A stretch of DNA of 64,000 nt from assembly GCA_019235415.1 (NCBI GenBank), contig JAFAKN010000184.1, positions 1 to 64,000 on the forward strand, read 5' to 3'. The notes beneath the pieces were generated by a model. It had not been told where the DNA came from. It saw only the letters and a list, made by a program, of their open reading frames with translations, and ran no database searches. This stretch comes from Alphaproteobacteria bacterium (GTDB lineage: Bacteria > Pseudomonadota > Alphaproteobacteria > Reyranellales > Reyranellaceae). Shown in pieces: positions 46,509-55,089 of the stretch (positions are counted from its first letter, which is position 1; every line of letters starts with the position of its first letter). A program made the translations under genes and the position numbers.

Positions 46509-46651
46509 CTCCACGTTGACCACGTCGATCGACTTGGCGGCCAAGGCCGACCGGGCCGGCCGAGGATCACAGCCAACCCCAAACGCGTAGCTGGCTGAGC
46601 CAGGGCCGCCGGCGTGCCGATGAGCGCTCGGCTGCTCGGCAGGGCGAAAGC

Positions 46652-47101
46652 TTACGCGGCAGCGATCGTGCGCAGCAGATCCTGGCGGCTGACGATGCCG
46701 ACCATGTGACCATCTTGCATGACCGGCACGCGCTTGATGCGGTGCGACTGCAGCAGACGGGCGACCTCGCTGGCTTCCGTGTCGGGCGCCACGGTGATCA
46801 CCGGCTTCGACATGACTTCCCCCGCGGTGCGGCTTGGCATGCGGAGGGTCGCAAGGAACTCAGGTGCGATCGGATGCCCCTCGGCCAAGAGCGCGAGCCA
46901 CCAGTCGCGGCGCGCCAAACGCTCTTCGTCGCTGCGGCCGACCAGGTCGCCCTCGCTCACCATGCCGATCGGCGCACCACGTTCGTCCACGACCGGCGCG
47001 GCGCTGATGTGGTTTTTGAGCAGAAGCTGCGCGACGTCGGAGATGGTTGCTTCCTTTCGAACCGAAACGACGTCCCGGGTCATGATGTGCTCGGCTTTCA
47101 T
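46652..47101 (-). CDS. Tandem CBS-domain protein
   Basis: The 149-residue protein has two CBS domains (MTRDVVSVRKEATISDVAQL ... SEGDLVGR and MSKPVITVAPDTEASEVARL ... VSRQDLLR) joined by a helical insert with paired Trp (RRDWWLALL). Such proteins bind adenine nucleotides or metals and sense energy state. A GGAGG site precedes the ATG. It is divergent from ppsA across a region with an FNR-like box. Confidence 0.9.
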   Translation of the reverse strand: MKAEHIMTRDVVSVRKEATISDVAQLLLKNHISAAPVVDERGAPIGMVSEGDLVGRSDEERLARRDWWLALLAEGHPIAPEFLATLRMPSRTAGEVMSKPVITVAPDTEASEVARLLQSHRIKRVPVMQDGHMVGIVSRQDLLRTIAAA

Positions 47102-47228
47102 ATTGGGCGCCCTCCATGAGACGGATGGTCATGAGCAAATTCGACGGCGAGAGACATCCACAGCCGCGGAGCGGGCAGCCCGCGCCGCTCGCCTTCGAGG
47201 CCGATACTCCGTCGCGCAGCACGGGCTC

Positions 47229-47242
47229 GTGACATAGATCAA
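47229..47242. promoter_or_regulatory. FNR/FixK-like box in CBS/ppsA divergent promoter
   Basis: GTGACATAGATCAA, two mismatches. It lies 56 bases before the ppsA ATG and 127 bases before the CBS gene ATG, so it is better placed for ppsA. Confidence 0.45.
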
Positions 47243-47298
47243 AGCGTCAGCGTCTCGCGCTCGCCAAGCTTGTTCGGTGACAGGATGGGGAGAGCGAC

Positions 47299-49716
47299 AT
47301 GTCGATACCGTCTTTTGTTCGCTCGTTCGAGGATCTTCGGCTGAAGGACGTGCCCGAGGTCGGCGGAAAAACCGCTTCGCTCGGCGAACTGCGCGCCCTG
47401 CTTGGAGCGCGTGTACCTGAGGGCTTCGCGCTGACCGCCGATGCCTATCGCCATGCCCTCGCTGCCGCCAGCGCCGAAGCAAAGCTGCGCGCCTTGCTCG
47501 GAACTCTCGACCATCACAACGTTGCGCAGCTGGCTGAACGGGCCGCCGAAGCCCGCCGCATCGTCTACGAGGCGACCGGCGACGACTCGTTGCGCCGCCA
47601 GATCGTGGATGCATATCGCGCGCTCGAGGGGCGCTGCGGCAAAGGCGCCGCTGTCGCGGTCCGCAGCTCGGCGACGGCCGAGGACTTGCCGACCGCAAGC
47701 TTTGCCGGACAGCACGAGAGCTTTCTGAATGTCCGCGGCGAGCAGGATGTGGTGGAAGCCTGTCGTCGTTGCTTTGCCTCGATCTTCACCGATCGCGCCA
47801 TCGTCTACCGGATCGACAACGGCTTTGACCATTTCAAGGTCGCCCTGTCGGTGGGCGTCATGACGATGGTGCGATCGGATCTCGGGGCGAGCGGCGTCGT
47901 ATTCACCCTCGATACCGAATCGGGTTTCCGCGACGTCGTTTTCCTGACCGGAAGCTGGGGGCTCGGCGAGAATATCGTGCAGGGCAAAGTCGACCCCGAC
48001 GAGTTCTACGTGCACAAACCCACCTTCCGTGAAGGTTACCGAGCCGTGCTGAGCCGCTCGCTCGGCGGCAAGCAGGTCAAGCTCGTCTACGGCCGCGGAC
48101 ATGGTCCGGCCAGCACCCGCAACCTCAAGACGCCAAAGGCGGAGAGAGATCGCTTTTGTCTGGACGATCGTGAGGTGCTTGAGCTCGCCGAGTGCGCGAT
48201 CCGGATCGAGGACCACTATTCGCAACTGGCGGGGCATCCCATGCCGATGGATATCGAGTGGGCGAAGGATGGCGAGGACGGCAAGCTCTATATCGTCCAG
48301 GCGCGCCCCGAGACGGCGGCATCTCAGCGGGAGGCGAAGGCGTTCGAAGCATACGCGCTGAAGGAGACGGGCCCCTTGTTGGTCACCGGGCGTGCCGTCG
48401 GCGAGAAGATCGCCACCGGCGTCGTCCGGCTGATTGCCGACGCGGGCGACTTGTCCGACTTCAAGCCGGGCGAAGTATTGGTGGCCGAAACCACCACCCC
48501 CGATTGGGAGCCGGTCATGAAGACGGCGGCGGCGATTGTCACCCGTCGCGGTGGCCGAACCTGCCACGCGGCGATCGTCGCCCGCGAACTGGGCATCCCG
48601 GCCGTCGTGGGCGCCGATCGCGCCCTCGAAGACCTCGCGAGTGGCGCGGTGGTGACGGTCAGCTGCGCGGAAGGCGAGACCGGCCGGGTCTACGCCGGCA
48701 ATCTGCCCTTCGAGGTGACGCATGTCTCGGGGGGCGCCGTGCCGCGGCTGCGCACGGAGATCATGGTCAATCTCGGCAATCCGGAGCTTGCCTACCACAC
48801 CGCCATGCTGCCCAACGACGGCGTCGGACTGGCGCGCATGGAGTTCATCGTCAACGAGTACATCGGCATCCATCCGATGGCGCTGGTTTCTCCCGACAAG
48901 GTCAAGTCGAAGCGGGTACGTGCCGCAATAGAGAAGCGGGTGGAGGCCTACGCCAAGCCGACCGATTTCTTCGTCGACAAGCTTGCGCAGGGGCTTGGCA
49001 CGATCGCCGCCGCGTTCCATCCCAGGCCGGTCATCGTGCGGCTGTCGGACTTCAAGACCAACGAGTATGCGAGCCTGATGGGCGGCGCCGAATTCGAGCC
49101 GAAGGAGAGCAATCCCATGCTCGGCTTCCGTGGCGCCTCGCGCTATTCGCACCCGGCCTATGCGCCGGGTTTTGCCCTGGAATGCGCCGCGCTGGCGCGC
49201 GTTCGCGGCGAGATGGGGCTCAAGAATCTCAAGATCATGGTGCCGTTCTGCAGGCGCGTCGCCGAAGCGGAACAAGTCATCGCGACGATGGCCCAGCACG
49301 GCCTCAAGCGCGGCGAGGACGGTCTCGAAATCTATGTCATGTGCGAGATACCCAACAACGTGATCGCGATCGACGCGTTTGCCCGCCTGTTCGACGGGTT
49401 CTCCATCGGCTCGAACGATCTCACTCAGCTGACCCTGGGCGTTGACCGCGACTCCGAGATCGTCGCCTTCGATTTCGACGAGCGCGACCCCGGCATGCTC
49501 GAAATGTTCCGGCTCGCCGTGACCGGCGCCAAGCGCAACCGACGGCATGTGGGGATCTGCGGCGAAGCGCCGGCCAACTTCCCGGAGGTCGCCCAGTTCC
49601 TCGCCGGGCTGGGGATCGATTCGATCAGCGTCAACGCTGCGAGTCTGCTGCGGACCCTGAAAGTCGTGCACGAAGCCGAACAGCATGCGGCGGCGAGCCC
49701 GCTCGCCGCCGAATAG
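47299..49716 (+). CDS. ppsA: Phosphoenolpyruvate synthase (pyruvate, water dikinase)
   Basis: Makes PEP from pyruvate and ATP. The 805-residue protein has the N-terminal ATP-grasp part (VGGKTASLGEL, AVAVRSSATAEDLPTASFAG), the swivelling phospho-His domain (TRRGGRTCHAAIVARELGIP) and the C-terminal PEP/pyruvate barrel (GVGLARMEFIVNE, NPMLGFRGASRY, IGSNDLTQLTLGVDRDS, GICGEAPAN). A GGGGAG site precedes the ATG. It leads a plus-strand run with pfkB, gap and pgk. Under low oxygen it could work near equilibrium with glycolysis; direction is an inference. Confidence 0.93.
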   Translation: MSIPSFVRSFEDLRLKDVPEVGGKTASLGELRALLGARVPEGFALTADAYRHALAAASAEAKLRALLGTLDHHNVAQLAERAAEARRIVYEATGDDSLRRQIVDAYRALEGRCGKGAAVAVRSSATAEDLPTASFAGQHESFLNVRGEQDVVEACRRCFASIFTDRAIVYRIDNGFDHFKVALSVGVMTMVRSDLGASGVVFTLDTESGFRDVVFLTGSWGLGENIVQGKVDPDEFYVHKPTFREGYRAVLSRSLGGKQVKLVYGRGHGPASTRNLKTPKAERDRFCLDDREVLELAECAIRIEDHYSQLAGHPMPMDIEWAKDGEDGKLYIVQARPETAASQREAKAFEAYALKETGPLLVTGRAVGEKIATGVVRLIADAGDLSDFKPGEVLVAETTTPDWEPVMKTAAAIVTRRGGRTCHAAIVARELGIPAVVGADRALEDLASGAVVTVSCAEGETGRVYAGNLPFEVTHVSGGAVPRLRTEIMVNLGNPELAYHTAMLPNDGVGLARMEFIVNEYIGIHPMALVSPDKVKSKRVRAAIEKRVEAYAKPTDFFVDKLAQGLGTIAAAFHPRPVIVRLSDFKTNEYASLMGGAEFEPKESNPMLGFRGASRYSHPAYAPGFALECAALARVRGEMGLKNLKIMVPFCRRVAEAEQVIATMAQHGLKRGEDGLEIYVMCEIPNNVIAIDAFARLFDGFSIGSNDLTQLTLGVDRDSEIVAFDFDERDPGMLEMFRLAVTGAKRNRRHVGICGEAPANFPEVAQFLAGLGIDSISVNAASLLRTLKVVHEAEQHAAASPLAAE

Positions 49717-49741
49717 CGGGCGACCTGAAGAGGATTCGGCG

Positions 49742-50716
49742 ATGGTTGCAGTGGTAACCCTCACGATGAATCCGGCACTCGACATCGCGACTGTGACCGA
49801 TCGTGTCGTCCCCATGCACAAGCTGCGCTGCGGGGCGCCGCGCTACGATCCGGGCGGTGGGGGTATCAACGTTGCACGCGTCGTGTGCGCGCTCGGAGGC
49901 GACGCGCTGGCGATTTTTCCGGCCGGTGGCGCCGCCGGCGAGATGATCCGGCACCTGTTGCACGAGGCCGGCGTCGCGCACGAGGCCGTCCAGATCGCCG
50001 GATTCACCCGCGAGAGCCTCGCTGTCGAGGAACGCGGCACGGGCGACCAGTATCGGTTCATTCTGCCCGGGCCCGAAATCGGCGCTGCCGACCAGCAGCG
50101 CTGTCTCGACCGGCTCGCCGCGGCCTTGCCCGCGGCACGCTACGTCGTTGCCAGCGGCAGCCTGCCGACGGGGGTTCCGGAGGATTTCTACGCCCGCGTC
50201 GCCCGCCTGGCGCAGAGGCACGAAAAGCCTCTCCTCCTCGACACGTCCGGTCCGGCTCTGAAAGCGGTCGGCACAGCGGTCTATCTCTTGAAGCCGAGCC
50301 TGCGCGAGCTCGAGCAGCTTGTCGGTCGGCAAATCACCAGCGAGCAGGACGAGGAACAGGCCGTCCGCGACGTCATTGCCCAGGAGCGTGCCGAGAATGT
50401 CGTGCTTTCGCTCGGCGCCAAGGGCGCACTGTTGGCGACACGGAATGGCAGTGAGCGCATTTCGGCGATCCCGGTCGCGGCGAAGAGTACGGTCGGCGCA
50501 GGAGACAGCATGATGGGCGGCATCGTCGTCGCGCTGTCCCGGGGTTTCGCGCTGCACGAGGCCGTGCGCTTCGGCGTCGCGGCCGGCGCCGCGGCGCTGC
50601 TCGGAAGGGGCACACAGCTCTGCCGCGGGGATGACGTCGAGCGCATGTACGGAAAATTTTTTCTCGGCCCGGGAAGGCCGCTCGACGCGCTCGGGGCGCG
50701 ATCGGCGCGCACTTGA
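49742..50716 (+). CDS. pfkB: 6-phosphofructokinase, PfkB family
   Basis: Phosphorylates fructose-6-phosphate to fructose-1,6-bisphosphate. The 324-residue ribokinase-fold protein is close to E. coli PfkB: KLRCGAPRYDPGGGGINVAR, AIFPAGGAAGEMI, SGSLPTGVPEDF, VVLSLGAKGALL and the catalytic GAGDSMMGG. FruK or tagatose-6-phosphate kinase activity is possible, but the LRC.AP..PGGGG stretch favours PfkB. The start at 49742 follows a GAGGA site and lies 25 bases after ppsA. Confidence 0.88.
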   Translation: MVAVVTLTMNPALDIATVTDRVVPMHKLRCGAPRYDPGGGGINVARVVCALGGDALAIFPAGGAAGEMIRHLLHEAGVAHEAVQIAGFTRESLAVEERGTGDQYRFILPGPEIGAADQQRCLDRLAAALPAARYVVASGSLPTGVPEDFYARVARLAQRHEKPLLLDTSGPALKAVGTAVYLLKPSLRELEQLVGRQITSEQDEEQAVRDVIAQERAENVVLSLGAKGALLATRNGSERISAIPVAAKSTVGAGDSMMGGIVVALSRGFALHEAVRFGVAAGAAALLGRGTQLCRGDDVERMYGKFFLGPGRPLDALGARSART

Positions 50717-50726
50717 TCTGCATCAG
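50713..50726. promoter_or_regulatory. FNR/FixK-like box upstream of gap
   Basis: TTGATCTGCATCAG, a single mismatch in the last base. It overlaps the pfkB stop codon and lies 59 bases before the gap start, so gap-pgk may have a separate low-oxygen promoter. Confidence 0.6.
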
Positions 50727-50785
50727 AGCGCCGGCACGCGGACAAGCGTTCGATCCAACCTACGTCATTGTGAGAGGAGCAGCCC

Positions 50786-51796
50786 ATGACAACAAGGATC
50801 GCAATCAACGGATTTGGCCGGATCGGCCGGCTGGTCCTGCGGGCAGCACGGGAGATGGATCATGAGGCCATCGAGATCGCCGCAATCAACGACCTCGGCC
50901 CGGTCGAGACCAACGCCCACCTTCTGAGCTACGACAGCGTTCACGGACGTTTCCCGGGCGAAATCACGAGTGGCGATAAGTGGATCGACGCCGGGCGCGG
51001 CAAGATTGCCGTCACGGCCGAGAAGGATCCGGCCCAGCTCCCGTGGCGCAAGCTCGGGATCGACATGGTGTTCGAATGCACCGGCAAATTCACCAAGCGC
51101 GACGGCGCGAAGAAACACTTGGAAGCGGGCGCAAAAAGAGTGCTGGTGTCGGCTCCGGGCGACAGCGCCGATTTGACCGTCGTGATGGGCGTCAACCACG
51201 ACGAGTTGAAGCCGTCCCATCAGATCATCTCCAACGCATCGTGCACCACCAACTGCCTCGCGCCGGTCGCCTACGTGCTGCAGAAGGGGATCGGCATCGA
51301 GCGCGGCTACATGACGACGATCCATGCCTATACCGGCGATCAAAACACCGTCGACACGCTGCACCGCGACCTGCGACGCGCGCGGGCCGCTGCAGTCTCG
51401 ATGATTCCCACTTCCACCGGCGCGGCCAAGGCGGTGGGCCTCGTCCTCCCGGCGCTGAAGGGCAAGCTGGACGGTTCGGCGATACGCGTTCCCACGCCCA
51501 ATGTCTCGCTCGTCGATTTCAAGTTCGACGCCGCGCGTACCACCTCGCGCGACGAGGTCAACTCGTTGATGGTCGAAGCCGCCGCGTCGAACCGCCTGCG
51601 CGGAATCCTGGGGATCAACAAGGCGCCGACCGTCTCCATCGATTTCAACCACGATGCTCACAGCGCGGTGTTCGACGTCACGCAAACCCAGGTGCTCGAC
51701 GACCGCTTTGTCCGGGTCCTGGCCTGGTACGACAACGAGTGGGGCTTCTCCAACAGAATGCTCGATGTGGCCGGCTGCCTTGCCGCGGCCGCCTGA
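50786..51796 (+). CDS. gap: Glyceraldehyde-3-phosphate dehydrogenase, type I
   Basis: The 336-residue glycolytic enzyme has the NAD-binding start IAINGFGRIGRLVLRA, catalytic Cys in SNASCTTNCLAPV, the His region MTTIHAYTGDQ, STGAAKAVGLVLP and the C-terminal WYDNEWGFSNRM. An AGAGGAGC site precedes the ATG. The long plus-strand ORF from 50980 is the pgk frame extended backwards across gap and is not real there. Confidence 0.96.
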   Translation: MTTRIAINGFGRIGRLVLRAAREMDHEAIEIAAINDLGPVETNAHLLSYDSVHGRFPGEITSGDKWIDAGRGKIAVTAEKDPAQLPWRKLGIDMVFECTGKFTKRDGAKKHLEAGAKRVLVSAPGDSADLTVVMGVNHDELKPSHQIISNASCTTNCLAPVAYVLQKGIGIERGYMTTIHAYTGDQNTVDTLHRDLRRARAAAVSMIPTSTGAAKAVGLVLPALKGKLDGSAIRVPTPNVSLVDFKFDAARTTSRDEVNSLMVEAAASNRLRGILGINKAPTVSIDFNHDAHSAVFDVTQTQVLDDRFVRVLAWYDNEWGFSNRMLDVAGCLAAAA

Positions 51797-51852
51797 ACGA
51801 GGCTGGCAAAGACCGTCCGTATTCTCCAGTCGATCCGAAGGAGGCATCTGCC

Positions 51853-53058
51853 ATGCCGCGGTTTCACACCATCGACGATGTCGACGTCGCCGGAAAGCGG
51901 GTACTGGTGCGCGCCGACCTCAATGTGCCGGTCAAGAACGGCAAGGTTGCCGACGCCACGCGCATCGAACGAGCCGCGCTGACGATCGAGGCCCTGGCCG
52001 CCAAAGGTGCGAAGGTCGTCGTGATGTCGCATTTCGGCCGGCCCAAGGGTCGCGATCCATCGCAATCGCTGCGCCCGCTCGTCGGGCCGCTCAGCCGGGC
52101 AATCGGCGGCAAGGAGGTGCAGTTCGCGAGCGATTGCATCGCACCGGCCGCGAAGGCGGTCGTCGATGCGCTGAAGCCCGGTGAGGTGGCGCTGCTGGAG
52201 AACCTGCGATTCCACCCCGAGGAGGAAAAGAACGACCCGGGCTTTGCCAGGCAGCTCGCCGAACTCGGTGATGTCTATGTCGACGACGCATTCTCCGCGG
52301 CGCATCGCGCGCACGCCTCGATCGAGGCGCTGGCGCATTTGCTGCCAAATGCCGCCGGTAAGCTGATGCAGGCCGAGCTGCTGGCGTTGGGCGCTGCGCT
52401 CGAGCACCCGCAGCGCCCCGTCATGGCGCTGGTCGGTGGAGCGAAGGTTTCGACCAAGCTCGACCTGCTGAAGTTCATCGTCGGCAAGGTTGATCGGCTG
52501 GCGATCGGCGGTGCGATGGCCAACACCTTCCTGTTCGCGCAAGGCCACGGTGTCGGCCGCTCGATGTGCGAAAAGGAATTGGCGGCCGGCGCCCGCGAGG
52601 TCCTCAGCAACGCCGAGAAGCAGGGCTGCAGGGTCATCCTGCCCGACGACGTGGTGATCGCCGACAAACTGGAAGCTGGGGCTACGACCTCCATCGTCGG
52701 CGTCGATGCGGTCCCGGGGAACACGATGATCCTGGACATCGGGCCGCGGAGCGTTGCGCGCCTCGAGGCGGCGCTCCTGGAGTGCAAGACGCTGGTGTGG
52801 AACGGCCCGGTCGGCGCGTTCGAGACCCCGCCGTTCGAGCGCGCCACCCTCGCGCTGGCGAACAAGGTTGCCGAGTTGACGACGGCGGGGAAACTGCTGA
52901 GCGTCGCCGGCGGCGGCGACACCGTGGCGGCGCTTGCCGCAGCCGGAGTTGCCGACCGGTTCAGCTATGTCTCCACCGCCGGGGGTGCATTCCTCGAATG
53001 GCTCGAAGGCCGTGCCTTGCCGGGCGTGGTGGCTCTTGCCCCCGATGATCATGCATGA
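51853..53058 (+). CDS. pgk: Phosphoglycerate kinase
   Basis: The 401-residue enzyme makes ATP from 1,3-bisphosphoglycerate. It has RVLVRADLNVPVKNGK, MSHFGRPKG, LLENLRFHPEEEKNDPGFA, GGAKVSTKLDLLK, WNGPVGAFE and the nucleotide loop AGGGDTVAAL. The start at 51853 has a strong AAGGAGG site; the track's 50980 start lies inside gap and is rejected. It is cotranscribed with gap, 56 bases downstream. Confidence 0.96.
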   Translation: MPRFHTIDDVDVAGKRVLVRADLNVPVKNGKVADATRIERAALTIEALAAKGAKVVVMSHFGRPKGRDPSQSLRPLVGPLSRAIGGKEVQFASDCIAPAAKAVVDALKPGEVALLENLRFHPEEEKNDPGFARQLAELGDVYVDDAFSAAHRAHASIEALAHLLPNAAGKLMQAELLALGAALEHPQRPVMALVGGAKVSTKLDLLKFIVGKVDRLAIGGAMANTFLFAQGHGVGRSMCEKELAAGAREVLSNAEKQGCRVILPDDVVIADKLEAGATTSIVGVDAVPGNTMILDIGPRSVARLEAALLECKTLVWNGPVGAFETPPFERATLALANKVAELTTAGKLLSVAGGGDTVAALAAAGVADRFSYVSTAGGAFLEWLEGRALPGVVALAPDDHA

Positions 53059-53179
53059 TCGTGTTGGAGGCGCCTTGACGGGCAGATGGTTTTGATCGAG
53101 GCGGCCGCCATCCTGATCGACATGGATCTAGCTCGGGCTAACGTCGCAACAGGTCAATGGCGTTGAGTAGCCAAAACGC

Positions 53180-54055
53180 TCAATGCATCAGCAAGATCGG
53201 CCGATCGCCCTCCTCGAGGAACTGGCGCGTGCAACCGCCCAATATGTTTTCCCGGACGCGGCTATGCCCGAACGCGCCCAGCACGACAAGGTCGGCATCG
53301 AGATCGGTTGCCGCCTGAGACAGTCGCTGCGCGACGGAACGTCCGTCCGCCGGCAAGCGCTGCATCATTGCCTCGATGTCATGCCACTTGAGCCGCGCGG
53401 CAAGACCATTGGCAGCTTCGCCGCGGATCTCGCGACCTTCTTCGGCACTCAGTATGACGACATGTCGGCTCGCTTTGAGAAGCGGCATGGCCACGGCGAG
53501 CGCGCGTACCGCCTCCGGGCTCTCCTTCCAGCACACGACGGCCGTGCCGCTCGGTCGCCGCGGGCCATGCGCCGGTGCAATCAGAACCGGTCTTCCGCTT
53601 TCGAGGACCAGCTGCTCCAGAAGGCTCCGCGGCAGTCCGTTGCTGCTCCGGGGGCGACCGCAAACCGTAAGATCATTATGCCGCGCGTGGAGCATGATGG
53701 CCGACACGGCGTCCTCAGGCTGTTCTTCGCACCAGCAGGCCGATACGACCTTGGAACTCACTCCCGCCGGTCCGACCGCCAGGGGGATGCCTTCGCGCGC
53801 GCAAAAGGCCTTGAAATCGCGCAGGGCTGTCGCCGACCTCGCTGTCATGTCCCTGTCGATGACGCGATAGGACGTAGCGATGGCGGCACCGCGAGCGAAG
53901 TCGACATGCGGCGTGTTCCGGGCGGCCTCACTGGTTGCGATGCGCACATGGAAGAACTCGAGATTTGCGCCGATGGGCCTGGCCGCGGCAAGGGCAGTCG
54001 CGAAGACTTGCTCGTCCGTTTTGCTGCCGCCCGCCAACACCAGGATCGTACGCAT
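53180..54055 (-). CDS. Tandem universal stress protein (two UspA domains)
   Basis: About 291 residues with two UspA folds. The first starts at ILVLAGGSKTDEQVFATALA; the second ends with the ATP-binding pattern VVLGAFGHSRVRENILGGCT and PILLMH. The start at 54055 (MRTILVL) is chosen because the Usp strand begins there; the track's 54142 start adds unrelated residues and covers an FNR-like box. No ribosome site is clear, so a leaderless transcript is possible. It is divergent from the hemerythrin-like gene. Confidence 0.85.
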   Translation of the reverse strand: MRTILVLAGGSKTDEQVFATALAAARPIGANLEFFHVRIATSEAARNTPHVDFARGAAIATSYRVIDRDMTARSATALRDFKAFCAREGIPLAVGPAGVSSKVVSACWCEEQPEDAVSAIMLHARHNDLTVCGRPRSSNGLPRSLLEQLVLESGRPVLIAPAHGPRRPSGTAVVCWKESPEAVRALAVAMPLLKASRHVVILSAEEGREIRGEAANGLAARLKWHDIEAMMQRLPADGRSVAQRLSQAATDLDADLVVLGAFGHSRVRENILGGCTRQFLEEGDRPILLMH

Positions 54056-54088
54056 GAGCCAACTTGGCGACATCGCCCGAAAGGGGCA

Positions 54089-54102
54089 TTGACCTGCATC
54101 AA
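54089..54102. promoter_or_regulatory. FNR/FixK-like box upstream of USP gene
   Basis: TTGACCTGCATCAA, one mismatch. It ends only 33 bases before the proposed USP start, which for a class II site would put transcription start at or very near the ATG. Confidence 0.5.
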
Positions 54103-54226
54103 GTCGTTCGTTTTCGGGGCCCGAGTGCGTTTCCGCCTGCATGGCGAGCGATTGCCGCGCCAGGTCAAGGTGCCGGTTAAGGTTGAGACTCGAGGCGTCA
54201 AACGGCGCCGTTGCCCGCCACGGCGG

Positions 54227-54240
54227 TTGATCTAACGCAA
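54227..54240. promoter_or_regulatory. Weak FNR/FixK-like box upstream of hemerythrin-like gene
   Basis: TTGATCTAACGCAA keeps the left half-site and has two mismatches in the right. It lies 47 bases before the ATG at 54288. Confidence 0.35.
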
Positions 54241-54287
54241 AGGCACAAGGGCTTTAGACGGTAAAATGGACGGATTGGGAGGCTACG

Positions 54288-54911
54288 ATGATCATCGAGC
54301 GCTTGCGCCAAGAGCACCACAATGTTGAGAGGCTGCTCGCCGTCCTTGAGCGCGAGCTCAAGGTTTTGGATCACGCGAGCCACACCGACGATGAGGTCCT
54401 TCGCGGCATCATGGGCTACTTCGCACTCTATCCCGAGGTTTACCATCACCCCCAGGAAGATCTGGTTTTTGCCAAGCTGAAAATACGCGATTCCGCTGCC
54501 GCAGCCAAGATAGGCGACCTTGCTTCCGACCATCGCAAGGGAACTGAGCTTTTGCACTGTGCCGCTCAGGCGGTCGCGGCTGTGCTGGCCGACCCTGAAA
54601 TCTTGCGCGAGAAAGCCGCCAAAACCTGTCGCGATTTCATCGAGCATCAGCGGCGACACATGAAGATGGAGGAGCGTGATTTCTTTCCGGCCGCGCTCAG
54701 GGCCTTGGAACCGCAAGATTGGACGGAAATCGCCCCGACCGCGACGAGCCACAACGATCCGGTGTTCAGCGACGCCGCGGAGCAAACGTTCGACGCGTTG
54801 CGGGCGCGCATATTGCACTTGGCACGGGAGGCTGAAACGGACCGCTACTGCGAAGCCTTCGCGCGTATTGCGGGTGATGTGCACTCGGATCACTGGCGTT
54901 GGCGATTTTGA
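54288..54911 (+). CDS. Hemerythrin-like (HHE) domain protein
   Basis: The 207-residue helical protein has metal-ligand patterns spread as in HHE domains: LRQEHHNVERLL, YPEVYHHPQEDLVF, SDHRKGTELL and HQRRHMKMEERDFFPA, consistent with a di-iron site that can bind oxygen or nitric oxide. It is divergent from the USP gene. An oxygen- or NO-linked role fits the proposed regulon. Confidence 0.88.
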   Translation: MIIERLRQEHHNVERLLAVLERELKVLDHASHTDDEVLRGIMGYFALYPEVYHHPQEDLVFAKLKIRDSAAAAKIGDLASDHRKGTELLHCAAQAVAAVLADPEILREKAAKTCRDFIEHQRRHMKMEERDFFPAALRALEPQDWTEIAPTATSHNDPVFSDAAEQTFDALRARILHLAREAETDRYCEAFARIAGDVHSDHWRWRF

Positions 54912-55089
54912 ACGGCAGGAGTGTCCATCCGACGCAGGGGTCTTGTTCCATCGCGCGACAAAGGTCGGTCGGTTTACGACGACCATCGTGCTGATCGAAC
55001 CTCACAGCGGCCAGTGCCGGACCCGGGGCTTTGCCTCCTAGCGGCTTGCCTACTACCTCCCTCGGTTCAGTCGGCGAATCGCAGGCAGC

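Noticed and set aside
47239-49821. 860-codon minus-strand ORF
   Set aside because: Antisense shadow of ppsA.
50980-51852. N-terminal extension of the pgk ORF
   Set aside because: It runs across gap in another frame; pgk has its own AAGGAGG site and conserved start at 51853.
51658-53052. 464-codon minus-strand ORF
   Set aside because: Antisense shadow of pgk.
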